A stretch of DNA of 48,257 nucleotides from Candidatus Mediterraneibacter quadrami (lineage in GTDB: Bacteria > Bacillota > Clostridia > Lachnospirales > Lachnospiraceae). Within the stretch, counting starts at the first letter, position 1. Every line of letters starts with the position of its first letter. The position numbers were made by a program, and so were the translations under genes. The notes beneath the pieces are model-generated. The model was given only the letters and a program-made list of their open reading frames with translations, was not told the DNA's origin and searched no databases. The stretch spans positions 1 through 48,257 of the forward strand of contig DWUU01000009.1 of assembly GCA_019120575.1 (NCBI GenBank), in the 5' to 3' direction. Below, piece by piece: positions 1 through 9,027 of the stretch.

Positions 1-3000
1 TCAGCTGCGTATACATCCACCAGTTTTGTCAGGTAGTCGTATCTCTCCATAGCTTCCTGCTCGTTGCGCGCGAACAGTCTTGCAGCCTTCTCCGGATTGG
101 ATCTCTTCAGAGCATTGTAACGAACCTCGCCGTCAAGGAATGCCTGGTAATCCTCTTCCTTCGGAGCTTTGCTGTCAAGGAAGAACTTGTTGCCTTCAGC
201 AGCCGGATTGAACCGGAAGTTGTTCCAGTATCCGCACTCTACTGCCAGCTGTTCCTCTGTCTGGGCTTTGCTCATACCCTTCTTGATACCGTGGTTGATA
301 CACGGAGCGTAAGCGATGATGAGTGACGGTCCCGGATATGCCTCAGCCTCTGTGATGGCTTTGACTGTCTGGTTGAAGTCAGCGCCCATAGCGATCTGTG
401 CAACGTATACATAGCCGTAGCTCATTGCCATGCCCGCAAGGTCTTTCTTCTTCGTCTCTTTACCGCCTGCAGCGAACTGTGCCGTAGCACCTGTCTTTGT
501 AGCCTTGGAAGACTGTCCGCCTGTGTTGGAGTAAACCTCTGTATCGAATACCATGATGTTGATGTCCTTGCCGCTTGCAAGTACGTGGTCAACGCCGCCG
601 AATCCGATATCGTAAGCCCATCCGTCACCGCCGAATACCCACTGGGATTTCTTAGCGAGGAAGTCTTTGTTCTTCAGAAGTTCTGTCTTCTCCATACGGT
701 CGCATCCGCATTTCTCCAGAGCTGCCACAAGTTTGTCTGCAGCGGTTCCGTTTGTAGCGCCGCATGCGTATGTATCGATGTATTCCTGAGCAGCAGCTTT
801 AACGTCTGCATCCTCAGCCTCTGCAGCAAGTGTTGCAGCGTAACCTTTCATTCTGTCACGGATCGTGTTCTGAGCGAGCAGCATACCGTAACCAAACTCA
901 GCGTTATCCTCGAACAGGGAGTTGGACCATGCCGGACCCTGTCCCTTCTCGTTTACAGTGTACGGTGTGGACGGTGAGGAGTTGCCCCAGATGGAGGAAC
1001 ATCCTGTCGCGTTTGCGATGTACATTCTGTCACCGAAGAGCTGTGTGATCAGCTTCGCGTACGGAGTCTCGCCGCAGCCTGCACATGCGCCGGAGAACTC
1101 AAGGAGCGGCTGTTTGAACTGGCTGCCCTTTACAGTTGTCTCTTTGAATTTTGCGACAACTTCCGGTTTCACCGGGATCTCTCTTCCATAATCGAAGAAG
1201 TCCTGCTTGCCGGCATTTGCTTCCATGTTGCCCATAACAAGAGCCTTCTCGCCCTTCTTTCCAGGACATACGTTCGCACATGAACCACATCCTGTACAGT
1301 CGTAAGCGGATACTGTCATGGAGAACTTCATGCCCGGCATACCGATCATATCGATGGCTTCCATTCCTTCCGGAGCATTAGCAAGCTCTTCCTCTGTCAG
1401 CGCTACCGGACGGATAACAGCATGCGGACATACATATGCACAGCGGTTACACTGGATACAGTTCTCCGGCTTCCATACCGGGATATCCACTGCGATACCG
1501 CGTTTCTCGTATGCAGAAGATCCGGACGGTGTAGAACCGTCTACATAGTCGTTAAATGCAGATACCGGAAGCGTATTTCCTTCCTGAGCATTTACCTTAG
1601 CCTGGATGTTCTTAACAAAATCAACAACGTCTTTTCTTCCGTTCTCGTCTACCTTCGGCTGCGCAAGTCCTTCGTCAGCTGCGTCTTTCCAGCTCTCCGG
1701 AACTGTCACTTCTACAACCTGTTTTGCACCTGCATCAATAGCATCATAGTTCATCTGTACGATCTTGTCGCCTTTTCTTCCATAGGTAGCTTTCGCAGCG
1801 GCTTTCATCAGGTCGATTGCCTCTTCCTCCGGAATGATGGCTGCAAGTTTGAAGAATGCAGACTGAAGGACTGTGTTGATACGTCCGCCGAGTCCGATCT
1901 CTTTACCGATCCTGATACCGTCAATCGTGTAGAACTTGATGTTGTGGTTTGCGATGTATGCTTTTACCTGTCCCGGCAGATGTTTCTCAAGCCCTTCCAT
2001 ATCCCACGGACAGTTCAGAAGGAATGTACCGCCGTCAACAAGTTCCTGAACCATGTTGTACTTATCCACATAGGACGGGTTGTGGCATGCCACGAAATTT
2101 GCCTGATGGATCAGGTATGTAGATTTAATCGGAAGTTTACCGAAACGCAGGTGAGACATTGTAACACCGCCGGATTTCTTTGAATCATAATCAAAGTATG
2201 CCTGAGCGTACATGTCTGTGTTGTCACCGATGATCTTGATGGAGTTCTTGTTCGCTCCGACTGTACCGTCAGCGCCAAGCCCCCAGAACTTACAGTTGAT
2301 CGTTCCTTCCGGTGTTGTAACGAGCGGCTCGTCAGCTTTCAGTGACAGATGTGTCACGTCATCCTCGATACCGATCGTGAATTTCTGTTTCTCATCATTG
2401 TGATATACAGCAACGATCTGAGCAGGCGTCGTGTCCTTGGAACCAAGTCCGTAACGTCCTGTGTAGATCGGCACTGCGTCGAATTTGGAGCCTTTGAGCG
2501 CTGCGACAACGTCAAGGTACAGCGGCTCGCCCATAGCGCCCGGCTCTTTCGTTCTGTCAAGTACGGAAATCTTCTTAACAGAATCTGGAATTGCATCGAT
2601 GAGCGCCTGTGCGCAGAACGGTCTGTACAGACGTACTTTAACAACGCCGACTTTCTCGCCAGCCTTCATCAGGTAGTCGATAGTCTCCTCGATCGTATCG
2701 CAGACAGAACCCATGGCAACGATCACGTGCTCAGCGTCCTCTGCTCCGTAGTAGTTGAACAGTTTGTAATCTGTTCCGATCTTCGCATTTACTTTGTCCA
2801 TGTAGTTCTGAACGATTCCCGGCATTGCATCGTAGTACGGGTTGCATGCCTCTCTTGCCTGGAAGAAGATATCCGGGTTCTGAGCGGAACCTCTCTGGCA
2901 CGGATGGTTCGGGTTCAGCGCGTGTGCACGGAACGCATCGATGGCATCCATATTTACCAGATCTTTCAGATCTTCGTAATCCCATGTCTCGATCTTCTGG

Positions 3001-3539
3001 ATCTCGTGGGATGTACGGAATCCGTCGAAGAAGTTAATGAACGGAAGTTTTCCTTCCAGCGCTGCACAGTGTGCAACCGGTGTCAGGTCCATAACCTCCT
3101 GTACGCTGGACTCACACAGCATCGCTGCGCCGGTCTGGCGGCAGGAATATACATCAGAGTGATCTCCGAAGATGGAAAGTGCGTGGCTTGCAAGCGCACG
3201 AGCGGATACGTTGAATACACCCGGGAGCTGCTCGCCTGCTACCTTGTACAGGTTCGGGATCATAAGAAGAAGTCCCTGAGAAGCTGTAAATGTTGTCGTA
3301 AGAGCGCCTGCTGCCAGAGATCCGTGTACGGCGCCTGCCGCACCTGCCTCGGACTGCATTTCTACGACATTGACTGTCTGTCCGAAGATATTCTCTCTGC
3401 CCTGTGTCGCCCATTCGTCAACATGCTCAGGCATAACGGATGACGGTGTGATCGGGTAGATCGCCGCAACTTCTGTGTAAGCATATGACACGTGAGCAGC
3501 AGCCTGGTTACCGTCCATGGTCTTCATTTTTCTTGCCAT
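1..3539 (-). CDS. nifJ: Pyruvate:ferredoxin (flavodoxin) oxidoreductase, C-terminal end cut by window
   Basis: Single-chain PFOR, which oxidatively decarboxylates pyruvate to acetyl-CoA and CO2 and passes electrons to ferredoxin in the cytoplasm; this is the central fermentative step of clostridia. About 1179 codons are visible, close to the usual family length, so only a few codons are missing past base 1. Seen: the pyruvate-binding YPITPSS near residue 30; two 4Fe-4S motifs, CIQCNRCAYVCP near 690 and CTGCGSCANVCPG near 750; and the thiamine diphosphate site GDGWAYDIGFGG near 970, followed by DTEVYSNTGGQSSK. The ATG at 3539 is preceded by AGGAGG about 8 nt upstream. It appears to have its own promoter (see 3630-3658). 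No truncation or missing key residue was seen in the visible part. Confidence 0.97.
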   Translation of the reverse strand, partial: MARKMKTMDGNQAAAHVSYAYTEVAAIYPITPSSVMPEHVDEWATQGRENIFGQTVNVVEMQSEAGAAGAVHGSLAAGALTTTFTASQGLLLMIPNLYKVAGEQLPGVFNVSARALASHALSIFGDHSDVYSCRQTGAAMLCESSVQEVMDLTPVAHCAALEGKLPFINFFDGFRTSHEIQKIETWDYEDLKDLVNMDAIDAFRAHALNPNHPCQRGSAQNPDIFFQAREACNPYYDAMPGIVQNYMDKVNAKIGTDYKLFNYYGAEDAEHVIVAMGSVCDTIEETIDYLMKAGEKVGVVKVRLYRPFCAQALIDAIPDSVKKISVLDRTKEPGAMGEPLYLDVVAALKGSKFDAVPIYTGRYGLGSKDTTPAQIVAVYHNDEKQKFTIGIEDDVTHLSLKADEPLVTTPEGTINCKFWGLGADGTVGANKNSIKIIGDNTDMYAQAYFDYDSKKSGGVTMSHLRFGKLPIKSTYLIHQANFVACHNPSYVDKYNMVQELVDGGTFLLNCPWDMEGLEKHLPGQVKAYIANHNIKFYTIDGIRIGKEIGLGGRINTVLQSAFFKLAAIIPEEEAIDLMKAAAKATYGRKGDKIVQMNYDAIDAGAKQVVEVTVPESWKDAADEGLAQPKVDENGRKDVVDFVKNIQAKVNAQEGNTLPVSAFNDYVDGSTPSGSSAYEKRGIAVDIPVWKPENCIQCNRCAYVCPHAVIRPVALTEEELANAPEGMEAIDMIGMPGMKFSMTVSAYDCTGCGSCANVCPGKKGEKALVMGNMEANAGKQDFFDYGREIPVKPEVVAKFKETTVKGSQFKQPLLEFSGACAGCGETPYAKLITQLFGDRMYIANATGCSSIWGNSSPSTPYTVNEKGQGPAWSNSLFEDNAEFGYGMLLAQNTIRDRMKGYAATLAAEAEDADVKAAAQEYIDTYACGATNGTAADKLVAALEKCGCDRMEKTELLKNKDFLAKKSQWVFGGDGWAYDIGFGGVDHVLASGKDINIMVFDTEVYSNTGGQSSKATKTGATAQFAAGGKETKKKDLAGMAMSYGYVYVAQIAMGADFNQTVKAITEAEAYPGPSLIIAYAPCINHGIKKGMSKAQTEEQLAVECGYWNNFRFNPAAEGNKFFLDSKAPKEEDYQAFLDGEVRYNALKRSNPEKAARLFARNEQEAMERYDYLTKLVDVYAA

Positions 3540-3629
3540 TTTATGATTCCTCCTTAAAAATATACAGTGGCGGGGCTGCCGTCCGCACCTTTGCACAGAC
3601 CATCAGCCCGCATGTTCACATGTGGTTTT

Positions 3630-3658
3630 ATTATATCGCCAAAAACGACAAAAGTCTA
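3630..3658 (-). promoter_or_regulatory. Probable sigma-A promoter of nifJ
   Basis: On the minus strand a perfect TATAAT (3635-3630) lies 17 bp downstream of TAGACT (3658-3653, 4 of 6 matches to TTGACA). The -10 box is about 90 bp upstream of the nifJ start. Assigned from consensus and spacing only. Confidence 0.55.
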
Positions 3659-3715
3659 TAGAGGGCAGTCGGTTTTTTTGTATCTTTTGGCGTGCAGAAA
3701 ATCACTTTTATAAAG

Positions 3716-4576
3716 TCAACCTCTTCTTTTAAACCGCCTTCGCAAAACCACCAGCGCCGCCCCCGCGAATATAACCACGCATCCGGCCAGGGCCTGGGAT
3801 ACCGGGAATCCGATTCCCGGGATCAGCAGCTGGTCCGTGCGTAGTCCCTCGATCCACACTCTGCCCAGCGCATATCCGAAGATATAGAGAAGGAAAAGTT
3901 CTCCTTCGTATTTCTTATGCTTCCGGTACAGGAGCAGAATGACGAGCAGCACCGCGCACCACACTGACTCATAGAGGAATGTCGGGCTGACCTGAATGTA
4001 TTCCACGCCGCCGATTGTTTCCATATGTTCGCGCATCCGCTCCGTGATATCGCCGGAACGCACCGCGTCCACAGGCAGCCGCATGGCAAAGAGTCCGTCC
4101 GTATATTCGCCGAACGCCTCGCGGTTGAAGAAATTGCCCCAGCGTCCGAGCATCTGTCCGTTCAGGATCGGCATCGCCACCGTATCCAGGATCAGGAACG
4201 GCGACAGCTTCTTCCACCGGGCCAGGGCGAACACCGCGATTACTGCTCCGATCACCCCGCCGTAGATGGCAAGGCCGCCCTCGCGGAGATTAAAAATATG
4301 AAGAAGATTATCTTTATACATGTCCCAGGAAAAGATCACATAGTAGAGGCGTGCGCCCACGATGCCGGCGATCACGCCGATGATCCCCATGTCCATATAA
4401 TCTTCCGGGTTCTGCCCCGTCCGCTTCGCTTCCGCCGTGGCGATCAGAAAACCGAGCAGGATGGCCGCCCCGATGATGATCCCGTAATAGGCGATGGTGA
4501 AGCCGAAAATATCAATATTCTTTCCCACATGCTCAAAGGAAATACCGAGATTGGGAAAAGCAATATCATAATGCAT
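3716..4576 (-). CDS. lgt: Prolipoprotein diacylglyceryl transferase
   Basis: Lgt moves the diacylglyceryl group from phosphatidylglycerol to the lipobox cysteine of prolipoproteins, the first step of lipoprotein maturation in the membrane. The 286 aa protein has the expected length and several hydrophobic spans. It carries REGGLAIYGG near residue 100 and the family signature GRWGNFFNREAFG near 142-155, which holds the conserved Arg, Asn and Glu. It is the last gene of the murE-to-lgt run, about 47 bp after ychF. No clear intrinsic terminator was found between it and the nifJ promoter. Confidence 0.96.
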   Translation of the reverse strand: MHYDIAFPNLGISFEHVGKNIDIFGFTIAYYGIIIGAAILLGFLIATAEAKRTGQNPEDYMDMGIIGVIAGIVGARLYYVIFSWDMYKDNLLHIFNLREGGLAIYGGVIGAVIAVFALARWKKLSPFLILDTVAMPILNGQMLGRWGNFFNREAFGEYTDGLFAMRLPVDAVRSGDITERMREHMETIGGVEYIQVSPTFLYESVWCAVLLVILLLYRKHKKYEGELFLLYIFGYALGRVWIEGLRTDQLLIPGIGFPVSQALAGCVVIFAGAALVVLRRRFKRRG

Positions 4577-4623
4577 AGAAAAGCCCCTTTCCGCGACATA
4601 CCGCGCTCTTCCGTTCAGTCGCG

Positions 4624-5721
4624 CTATACGTTAAATCTGAACAGCATGATATCGCCGTCCTGAACCACATAGTCTTTTCCTTCCAGGCGGATCAGTCCCT
4701 TTTCTTTGGCTGCCGTATGGGAGCCACAGGCAATGAGGTCATCATAGCTTACTACCTCGGCGCGGATGAATCCGCGTTCGAAGTCAGAATGGATCTTTCC
4801 GGCCGCCTGGGGCGCTTTTGTCCCGGCTTTGATCGTCCACGCGCGCACTTCCGGTTCACCGGCCGTCAGGTAGCTGATAAGACCGAGCAGATGATAGCTT
4901 GCGCGGATCAGTTTCTCAAGGCCGGACTCCTTCAGTCCCAGGTCGTCGAGGAACATTTTCTTCTCATCCTCTTCCAGCTGGGAGATTTCCGCTTCAATCT
5001 CCGCGCAGACAACGAACACTTCGCAGTCCTCTTCCGCCGCATACTCACGGACCGCCTGCACGCCCGCATTGGCAGCGCCGTCATCGGCCAGATCATCCTC
5101 GGATACATTTGCCGCAAAGATCACCGGCTTCGCTGTGAGCAGATTGTACTCATTCATCCATGCCGCTTCATCTTCGTCCTCTGTCTTGAAGGTCTTGGCA
5201 AGCTTGTTATCCTCCAGATGGGCTTTCAGCCTTTCCTGGAACGCATATTCTTTCGCCGCTGTTTTATCGTTGCGGGAAAGCTTAACCGTCTTGGACATTC
5301 TCCGCTCCAGCACTTCCAGATCCGAGAAGATCAGTTCCAGATTGATCGTCTCGATGTCGCGCATGGGATCGATGCTTCCGTCCACATGGACGATATTTGT
5401 ATTCTCGAAACAGCGGACCACATGAACGATGGCATCCACTTCACGGATATTGGCAAGGAACTGGTTTCCCAGACCTTCGCCTTTTGACGCGCCTTTTACC
5501 AGGCCTGCAATATCCACGAATTCGATCACCGCCGGGATGATCTTCTTCGTGTGATACATCTCGCCCAGCACGTTAAGGCGCTCGTCCGGCACGGTCACCA
5601 CGCCCACATTCGGGTCGATCGTACAGAACGGGTAGTTGGCGGATTCCGCGCCTGCTTTTGTCAGCGAATTAAATAAAGTACTTTTCCCTACGTTTGGGAG
5701 TCCAACGATTCCTAATTTCAT
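4624..5721 (-). CDS. ychF: Redox-regulated ATPase/GTPase YchF (Obg family)
   Basis: A universally conserved Obg-type P-loop NTPase that prefers ATP and associates with ribosomes. The start is taken as the ATG at 5721, giving [21 protein letters not shown] lies about 10 nt upstream and the product is 365 aa, matching the family. An in-frame ATG 60 bp further upstream would add 20 non-conserved residues. Seen: P-loop GLPNVGKST at residues 7-15; switch region [12 protein letters not shown]; the variant G4 motif NVSE in place of NKxD, typical of YchF and linked in the family to ATP preference; and a C-terminal TGS-like domain ending [11 protein letters not shown]. It follows an unknown membrane gene by 37 bp. 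Confidence 0.96.
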   Translation of the reverse strand: MKLGIVGLPNVGKSTLFNSLTKAGAESANYPFCTIDPNVGVVTVPDERLNVLGEMYHTKKIIPAVIEFVDIAGLVKGASKGEGLGNQFLANIREVDAIVHVVRCFENTNIVHVDGSIDPMRDIETINLELIFSDLEVLERRMSKTVKLSRNDKTAAKEYAFQERLKAHLEDNKLAKTFKTEDEDEAAWMNEYNLLTAKPVIFAANVSEDDLADDGAANAGVQAVREYAAEEDCEVFVVCAEIEAEISQLEEDEKKMFLDDLGLKESGLEKLIRASYHLLGLISYLTAGEPEVRAWTIKAGTKAPQAAGKIHSDFERGFIRAEVVSYDDLIACGSHTAAKEKGLIRLEGKDYVVQDGDIMLFRFNV

Positions 5722-5758
5722 TTCTTCTGTTTCCTCCTGTAAAGCCTTTAATTTCTTC

Positions 5759-6790
5759 TCACATCCGGCAGACCCAGTCATACCATTCTCTCAGCCATTG
5801 TTCTGCCATTGCTTCATTTTCTTTTTTCAATGTGGCATTTTCCTGCATAACACGGGAATACTCCTGACTGCCACGTAATTTCTCCAGTCCTTTTTTCGCC
5901 TTATTATATTCCTTTCTGTCCTTTCGGTAAAAAGCAAGGTACTTCTGAAAGCAGAAAGCTCCCAGAAGGCAGACGCCGATCAGAATGATGATGGAGATGA
6001 TCTCAAGAATGCCGGAGATATCTCCGCACACGCCTCCCAAAAACTGAGATATGTAAACCGGCAAAGCCAACAGCAGCCAGCCCACGTTCATGATCAGAGA
6101 CTGTACGCTTTCCCCAACCGGACTTTGAGGCACGATAGAAAGAAGCGTATTCCCGAAATCAAAAAACACATCTCCAACAACAGCAAGCGCCGCATAAATA
6201 CAATAGAGGAATCCTAAAAAAGCAAAAAAACGAGGAATCCGATCGCCTTTGAACTTTCCTTCCTTTACCCGTTTTTCCAGTAAACTTTCCTTCTCTTTCA
6301 TTTTCAGATAGTCTTCTGTATCCGGGAAATGGTAATCATTGTAAAAGACAGGTTTTGAGGAGGCGCGTTTCACATTCCCTTTCCCATCAGAGACATACTC
6401 TGCACCGAAAAAATCAAACTGAAACTCAACACCCGGAGCATCAAAATAATGAAAGATAATCTTACAGGCAGGATCAGGCCAGGAATCAACCACACCATTA
6501 TGCTGTATAAGATATTCCTGCATTTCCTGCACAGTTTTCTGACGCGTTTCTTTAAAAAACTCATTAATATTTGCGCACGTCTTCTTTGCCCTCTCTTCAG
6601 AGTCTTCGATAAGCTGCCCCAAAAACAGTTTGCCTTTTTCAGGGCCAGTACAGTGCGATCCGGCGGCTAAGCAGCCGGTAACGGCCTCATCATATTTTTC
6701 AGCAAAACTCTCCGCCACATGTTCACCCTGTCCCGGGTCGCTTAAACGGCGATAATTTTCAGGCGGAAACGTTAATTTAGTGAATTCCAT
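5759..6790 (-). CDS. Unrecognised membrane protein with coiled-coil-like C-terminus
   Basis: I do not recognise this 343 aa protein. The first 190 residues look soluble and charged. Two or three hydrophobic segments follow, roughly 190-215 (FFAFLGFLYCIYAALAVV), 235-260 and 268-290 (ISIIILIGVCLLGAF), and then a Lys/Glu-rich, probably helical tail (KENEAMAEQWLREWYDWV). There is no signal peptide. It lies between thiN (18 bp upstream) and ychF (37 bp downstream), in the same direction and probably co-transcribed. Its base use seems more AT-rich than its neighbours, which suggests a lineage-specific insertion into an otherwise conserved housekeeping run. Its function is unknown. Confidence 0.75.
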   Translation of the reverse strand: MEFTKLTFPPENYRRLSDPGQGEHVAESFAEKYDEAVTGCLAAGSHCTGPEKGKLFLGQLIEDSEERAKKTCANINEFFKETRQKTVQEMQEYLIQHNGVVDSWPDPACKIIFHYFDAPGVEFQFDFFGAEYVSDGKGNVKRASSKPVFYNDYHFPDTEDYLKMKEKESLLEKRVKEGKFKGDRIPRFFAFLGFLYCIYAALAVVGDVFFDFGNTLLSIVPQSPVGESVQSLIMNVGWLLLALPVYISQFLGGVCGDISGILEIISIIILIGVCLLGAFCFQKYLAFYRKDRKEYNKAKKGLEKLRGSQEYSRVMQENATLKKENEAMAEQWLREWYDWVCRM

Positions 6791-6808
6791 AGAAACAACT
6801 CCTCTGTT

Positions 6809-7462
6809 TTAATCCCTCGTCTCCATCAGGATCACTTTCCCGTATACGAATGAGATCCTCACTTCATCCTCCGCAAATTCATTGCTCACGCACAGGCTGT
6901 CGTCGGGCTTGAGGAAATGATTTTTCAGCGGATACTTCGCGCCTGTGACCGTCAGTTCATCCACCGGCGTCTCCAGCGGAAACAGCGAAAAATACGGTCC
7001 GAACGCCTCGGCCTTTTTCAGTGTAATGTCTTTATCAATGAGGCGGATCTGATTGTGACTGTCCAGAATCCTGGCATCCGCTCCCGCGTCCAGCGCGATC
7101 TGCAGGCACTGCACATTGGCCCACAGATGATCGATCCGGCTCCCGGTTCCGCCCAGGATCCAGATCTGCTTCCGGTTGAGTCCCAGGCACAGCCGGAGGG
7201 CGATCTCCGTATCAGACGCGTCTTTCACCGGATTGAACTCCCGGACCGGGACATTGATCTTCTCCCGGTAATAATCCACCAGTTCGTGGGGAACGCTGTC
7301 AAAATCCCCAACGATGTAGTCCGGCCGGATCTCATGCCGGTACAGGAATTCCAGCCCCCTGTCCACTGCGATGATAAATTCTGTTTCTTCGCTTTTCAGG
7401 ACCGGCAGCACGAAATCTTCTTCCAGCATGCCGCCGCTTACGATCACCGTTCTCTTACTCAT
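6809..7462 (-). CDS. thiN: Thiamine diphosphokinase
   Basis: Transfers pyrophosphate from ATP to thiamine to make thiamine diphosphate, the cofactor needed for example by the PFOR in this window. The 217 aa protein matches the family length. Motifs in order: AVDRGLEFL near residue 33, the acidic metal-binding GDFDSVP near 52, KDASDTEIAL near 80, and GGTGSRIDH near 105, the thiamine/ATP site. The C-terminal half fits the family beta domain. The start overlaps the end of rpe by 8 bp, indicating translational coupling. The rsgA-rpe-thiN order is common in Firmicutes. Confidence 0.95.
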   Translation of the reverse strand: MSKRTVIVSGGMLEEDFVLPVLKSEETEFIIAVDRGLEFLYRHEIRPDYIVGDFDSVPHELVDYYREKINVPVREFNPVKDASDTEIALRLCLGLNRKQIWILGGTGSRIDHLWANVQCLQIALDAGADARILDSHNQIRLIDKDITLKKAEAFGPYFSLFPLETPVDELTVTGAKYPLKNHFLKPDDSLCVSNEFAEDEVRISFVYGKVILMETRD

Positions 7463-8120
7463 AGCTTTTCAGTATCTCCATGAAACGTTCTGTGTTTTCC
7501 GCAATGTTTCCTTTATAGACACCGGATCCGGACACAATGACATTGGCGCCCGCCTCCAGCACTTCGCCCACATTGCTGTGATAGATGCCGCCGTCCACTT
7601 CGATGTCCGTATCCAGCCCCTTCGCATCCAGTATGGCCCGGAGCTCCCGGATCCGCTCCAGCGATTCCGGAATGAATGCCTGTCCTCCGAAGCCCGGCTC
7701 CACACTCATAATCAGGAACATCTCCGCCTGATCAAGATACGGTTCAAGAGCGCTCACCGGCGTCCCCGGTTTGATCGTCACGCCCGCCTTCACGCCGGCG
7801 CGGCGGATCGCATCCAGTGTGCCTTTCAGATCCTCACACGCTTCCAGATGAACTGTGATGATGTCCGCGCCGCATTTTACAAATTCTTCCACATAGCGCA
7901 CCGGCTCCGTCACCATCAGGTGGACGTCAAGCACCTGTCCGGTCAGTCCTTTGATAGAGGATAGCACCGGCATGCCGAATGAGATGCTCGGGACGAACAG
8001 GCCGTCCATCACGTCAAAATGGATATACTCCGCTCCCGCGCGGTCCGTCTCCCGGATCTGGCTGCCCAGTTCCTTAAAATCCGCCGACAGAATCGACGGC
8101 GCAAGAATATTTTTTCTCAT
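7455..8120 (-). CDS. rpe: Ribulose-phosphate 3-epimerase
   Basis: Interconverts ribulose-5-phosphate and xylulose-5-phosphate in the pentose phosphate pathway. The 221 aa TIM barrel has the expected signatures: LAPSILSADF at the N-terminus, HFDVMDGLFVP (metal ligands and catalytic Asp), VHLMV, SVEPGFGGQAF, and VDGGI with the second catalytic Asp. The start codon directly abuts the rsgA stop (8121) and the end overlaps thiN, so the three genes are very probably co-translated. Confidence 0.97.
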   Translation of the reverse strand: MRKNILAPSILSADFKELGSQIRETDRAGAEYIHFDVMDGLFVPSISFGMPVLSSIKGLTGQVLDVHLMVTEPVRYVEEFVKCGADIITVHLEACEDLKGTLDAIRRAGVKAGVTIKPGTPVSALEPYLDQAEMFLIMSVEPGFGGQAFIPESLERIRELRAILDAKGLDTDIEVDGGIYHSNVGEVLEAGANVIVSGSGVYKGNIAENTERFMEILKSYE

Positions 8121-8999
8121 TTAGTATCGTTTCCTTTCCTGAAGCTCCCGGTACAGGCTCAGATAATTTTCGTACCGTTTCTCATGTATCTTGCCAGTTT
8201 CCACTGCTTCCTTGACCGCGCAGTCGGGCTCATGCGTGTGATCACAGCCGTTGAAGCGGCATTTGCCTTCATAGTGCCGGAATTCCGGAAAGCAGTATTT
8301 CAGTTTGTCTTTTTCCATATCGCTGATATAAAGGGAACTGAACCCCGGCGTATCCATGATATAGGAATCCCGGTCGATCACCAGAAGTTCCGCATGACGG
8401 GTCGTGTGCTTTCCCCTTCCGATCTTCCGGCTGACGCTGCCCGTCTCCATGGTCACCCCGGACTGGATCAGATTGATCAGCGAGGACTTGCCCACGCCGG
8501 ACGGACCGGCGATGGCTGTCGTCTTCCCGTGAAGCAGCCCTTTAAGCGTTTCTATATTTTCCTCTTGTCTGGCGCTTGTAAAAATAACCGGATATCCGCA
8601 GGACGCATAGATTTCCCGGAGTTCTTCGATCTCCGGTCTGCTGCCGATATCGGTCTTGTTAAAACAGAGCACAGCCGGAATATCCCGGCTCTCCATCATA
8701 ACAAGAAACCGGTCCAGGAGATTGAGATGGGGGCTCGGCTCCGTCACCGCGAATACGACCAGCGCCTGATCGATATTGGCTACGGCCGGGCGGATCAGTT
8801 CATTCCTGCGGGGAAGGATCTTCTGAATACTGCCTTCCATGTCCTTCTCATCCAGAACCCTGATCTCCACATCATCTCCCACCAGCGGCTTTATGCCGTC
8901 CCTGCGGAAAATTCCTTTTGCCTTACACTCATAAACACCGGATCCTGCTACGTGAACGTAGTAGAATCCGGCAATACCTTTTACTATTTTACCTGTCAT
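8121..8999 (-). CDS. rsgA: Ribosome small-subunit-dependent GTPase A
   Basis: A circularly permuted GTPase that checks late 30S ribosome assembly. The 292 aa protein shows an N-terminal OB-fold region, then G4 NKTDIG, followed by G1 GPSGVGKSSLIN and G3 DTPGFS; this permuted order is diagnostic. The C-terminal zinc site is C-RFNG-C-DHTHEPD-C. It lies 28 bp after the pknB stop. The prpC-pknB-rsgA-rpe-thiN block is a conserved Firmicute arrangement linking PASTA-kinase signalling and ribosome assembly. Confidence 0.97.
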   Translation of the reverse strand: MTGKIVKGIAGFYYVHVAGSGVYECKAKGIFRRDGIKPLVGDDVEIRVLDEKDMEGSIQKILPRRNELIRPAVANIDQALVVFAVTEPSPHLNLLDRFLVMMESRDIPAVLCFNKTDIGSRPEIEELREIYASCGYPVIFTSARQEENIETLKGLLHGKTTAIAGPSGVGKSSLINLIQSGVTMETGSVSRKIGRGKHTTRHAELLVIDRDSYIMDTPGFSSLYISDMEKDKLKYCFPEFRHYEGKCRFNGCDHTHEPDCAVKEAVETGKIHEKRYENYLSLYRELQERKRY

Positions 9000-9027
9000 A
9001 TAACTGATTGAATTTCTGAATTAATGA

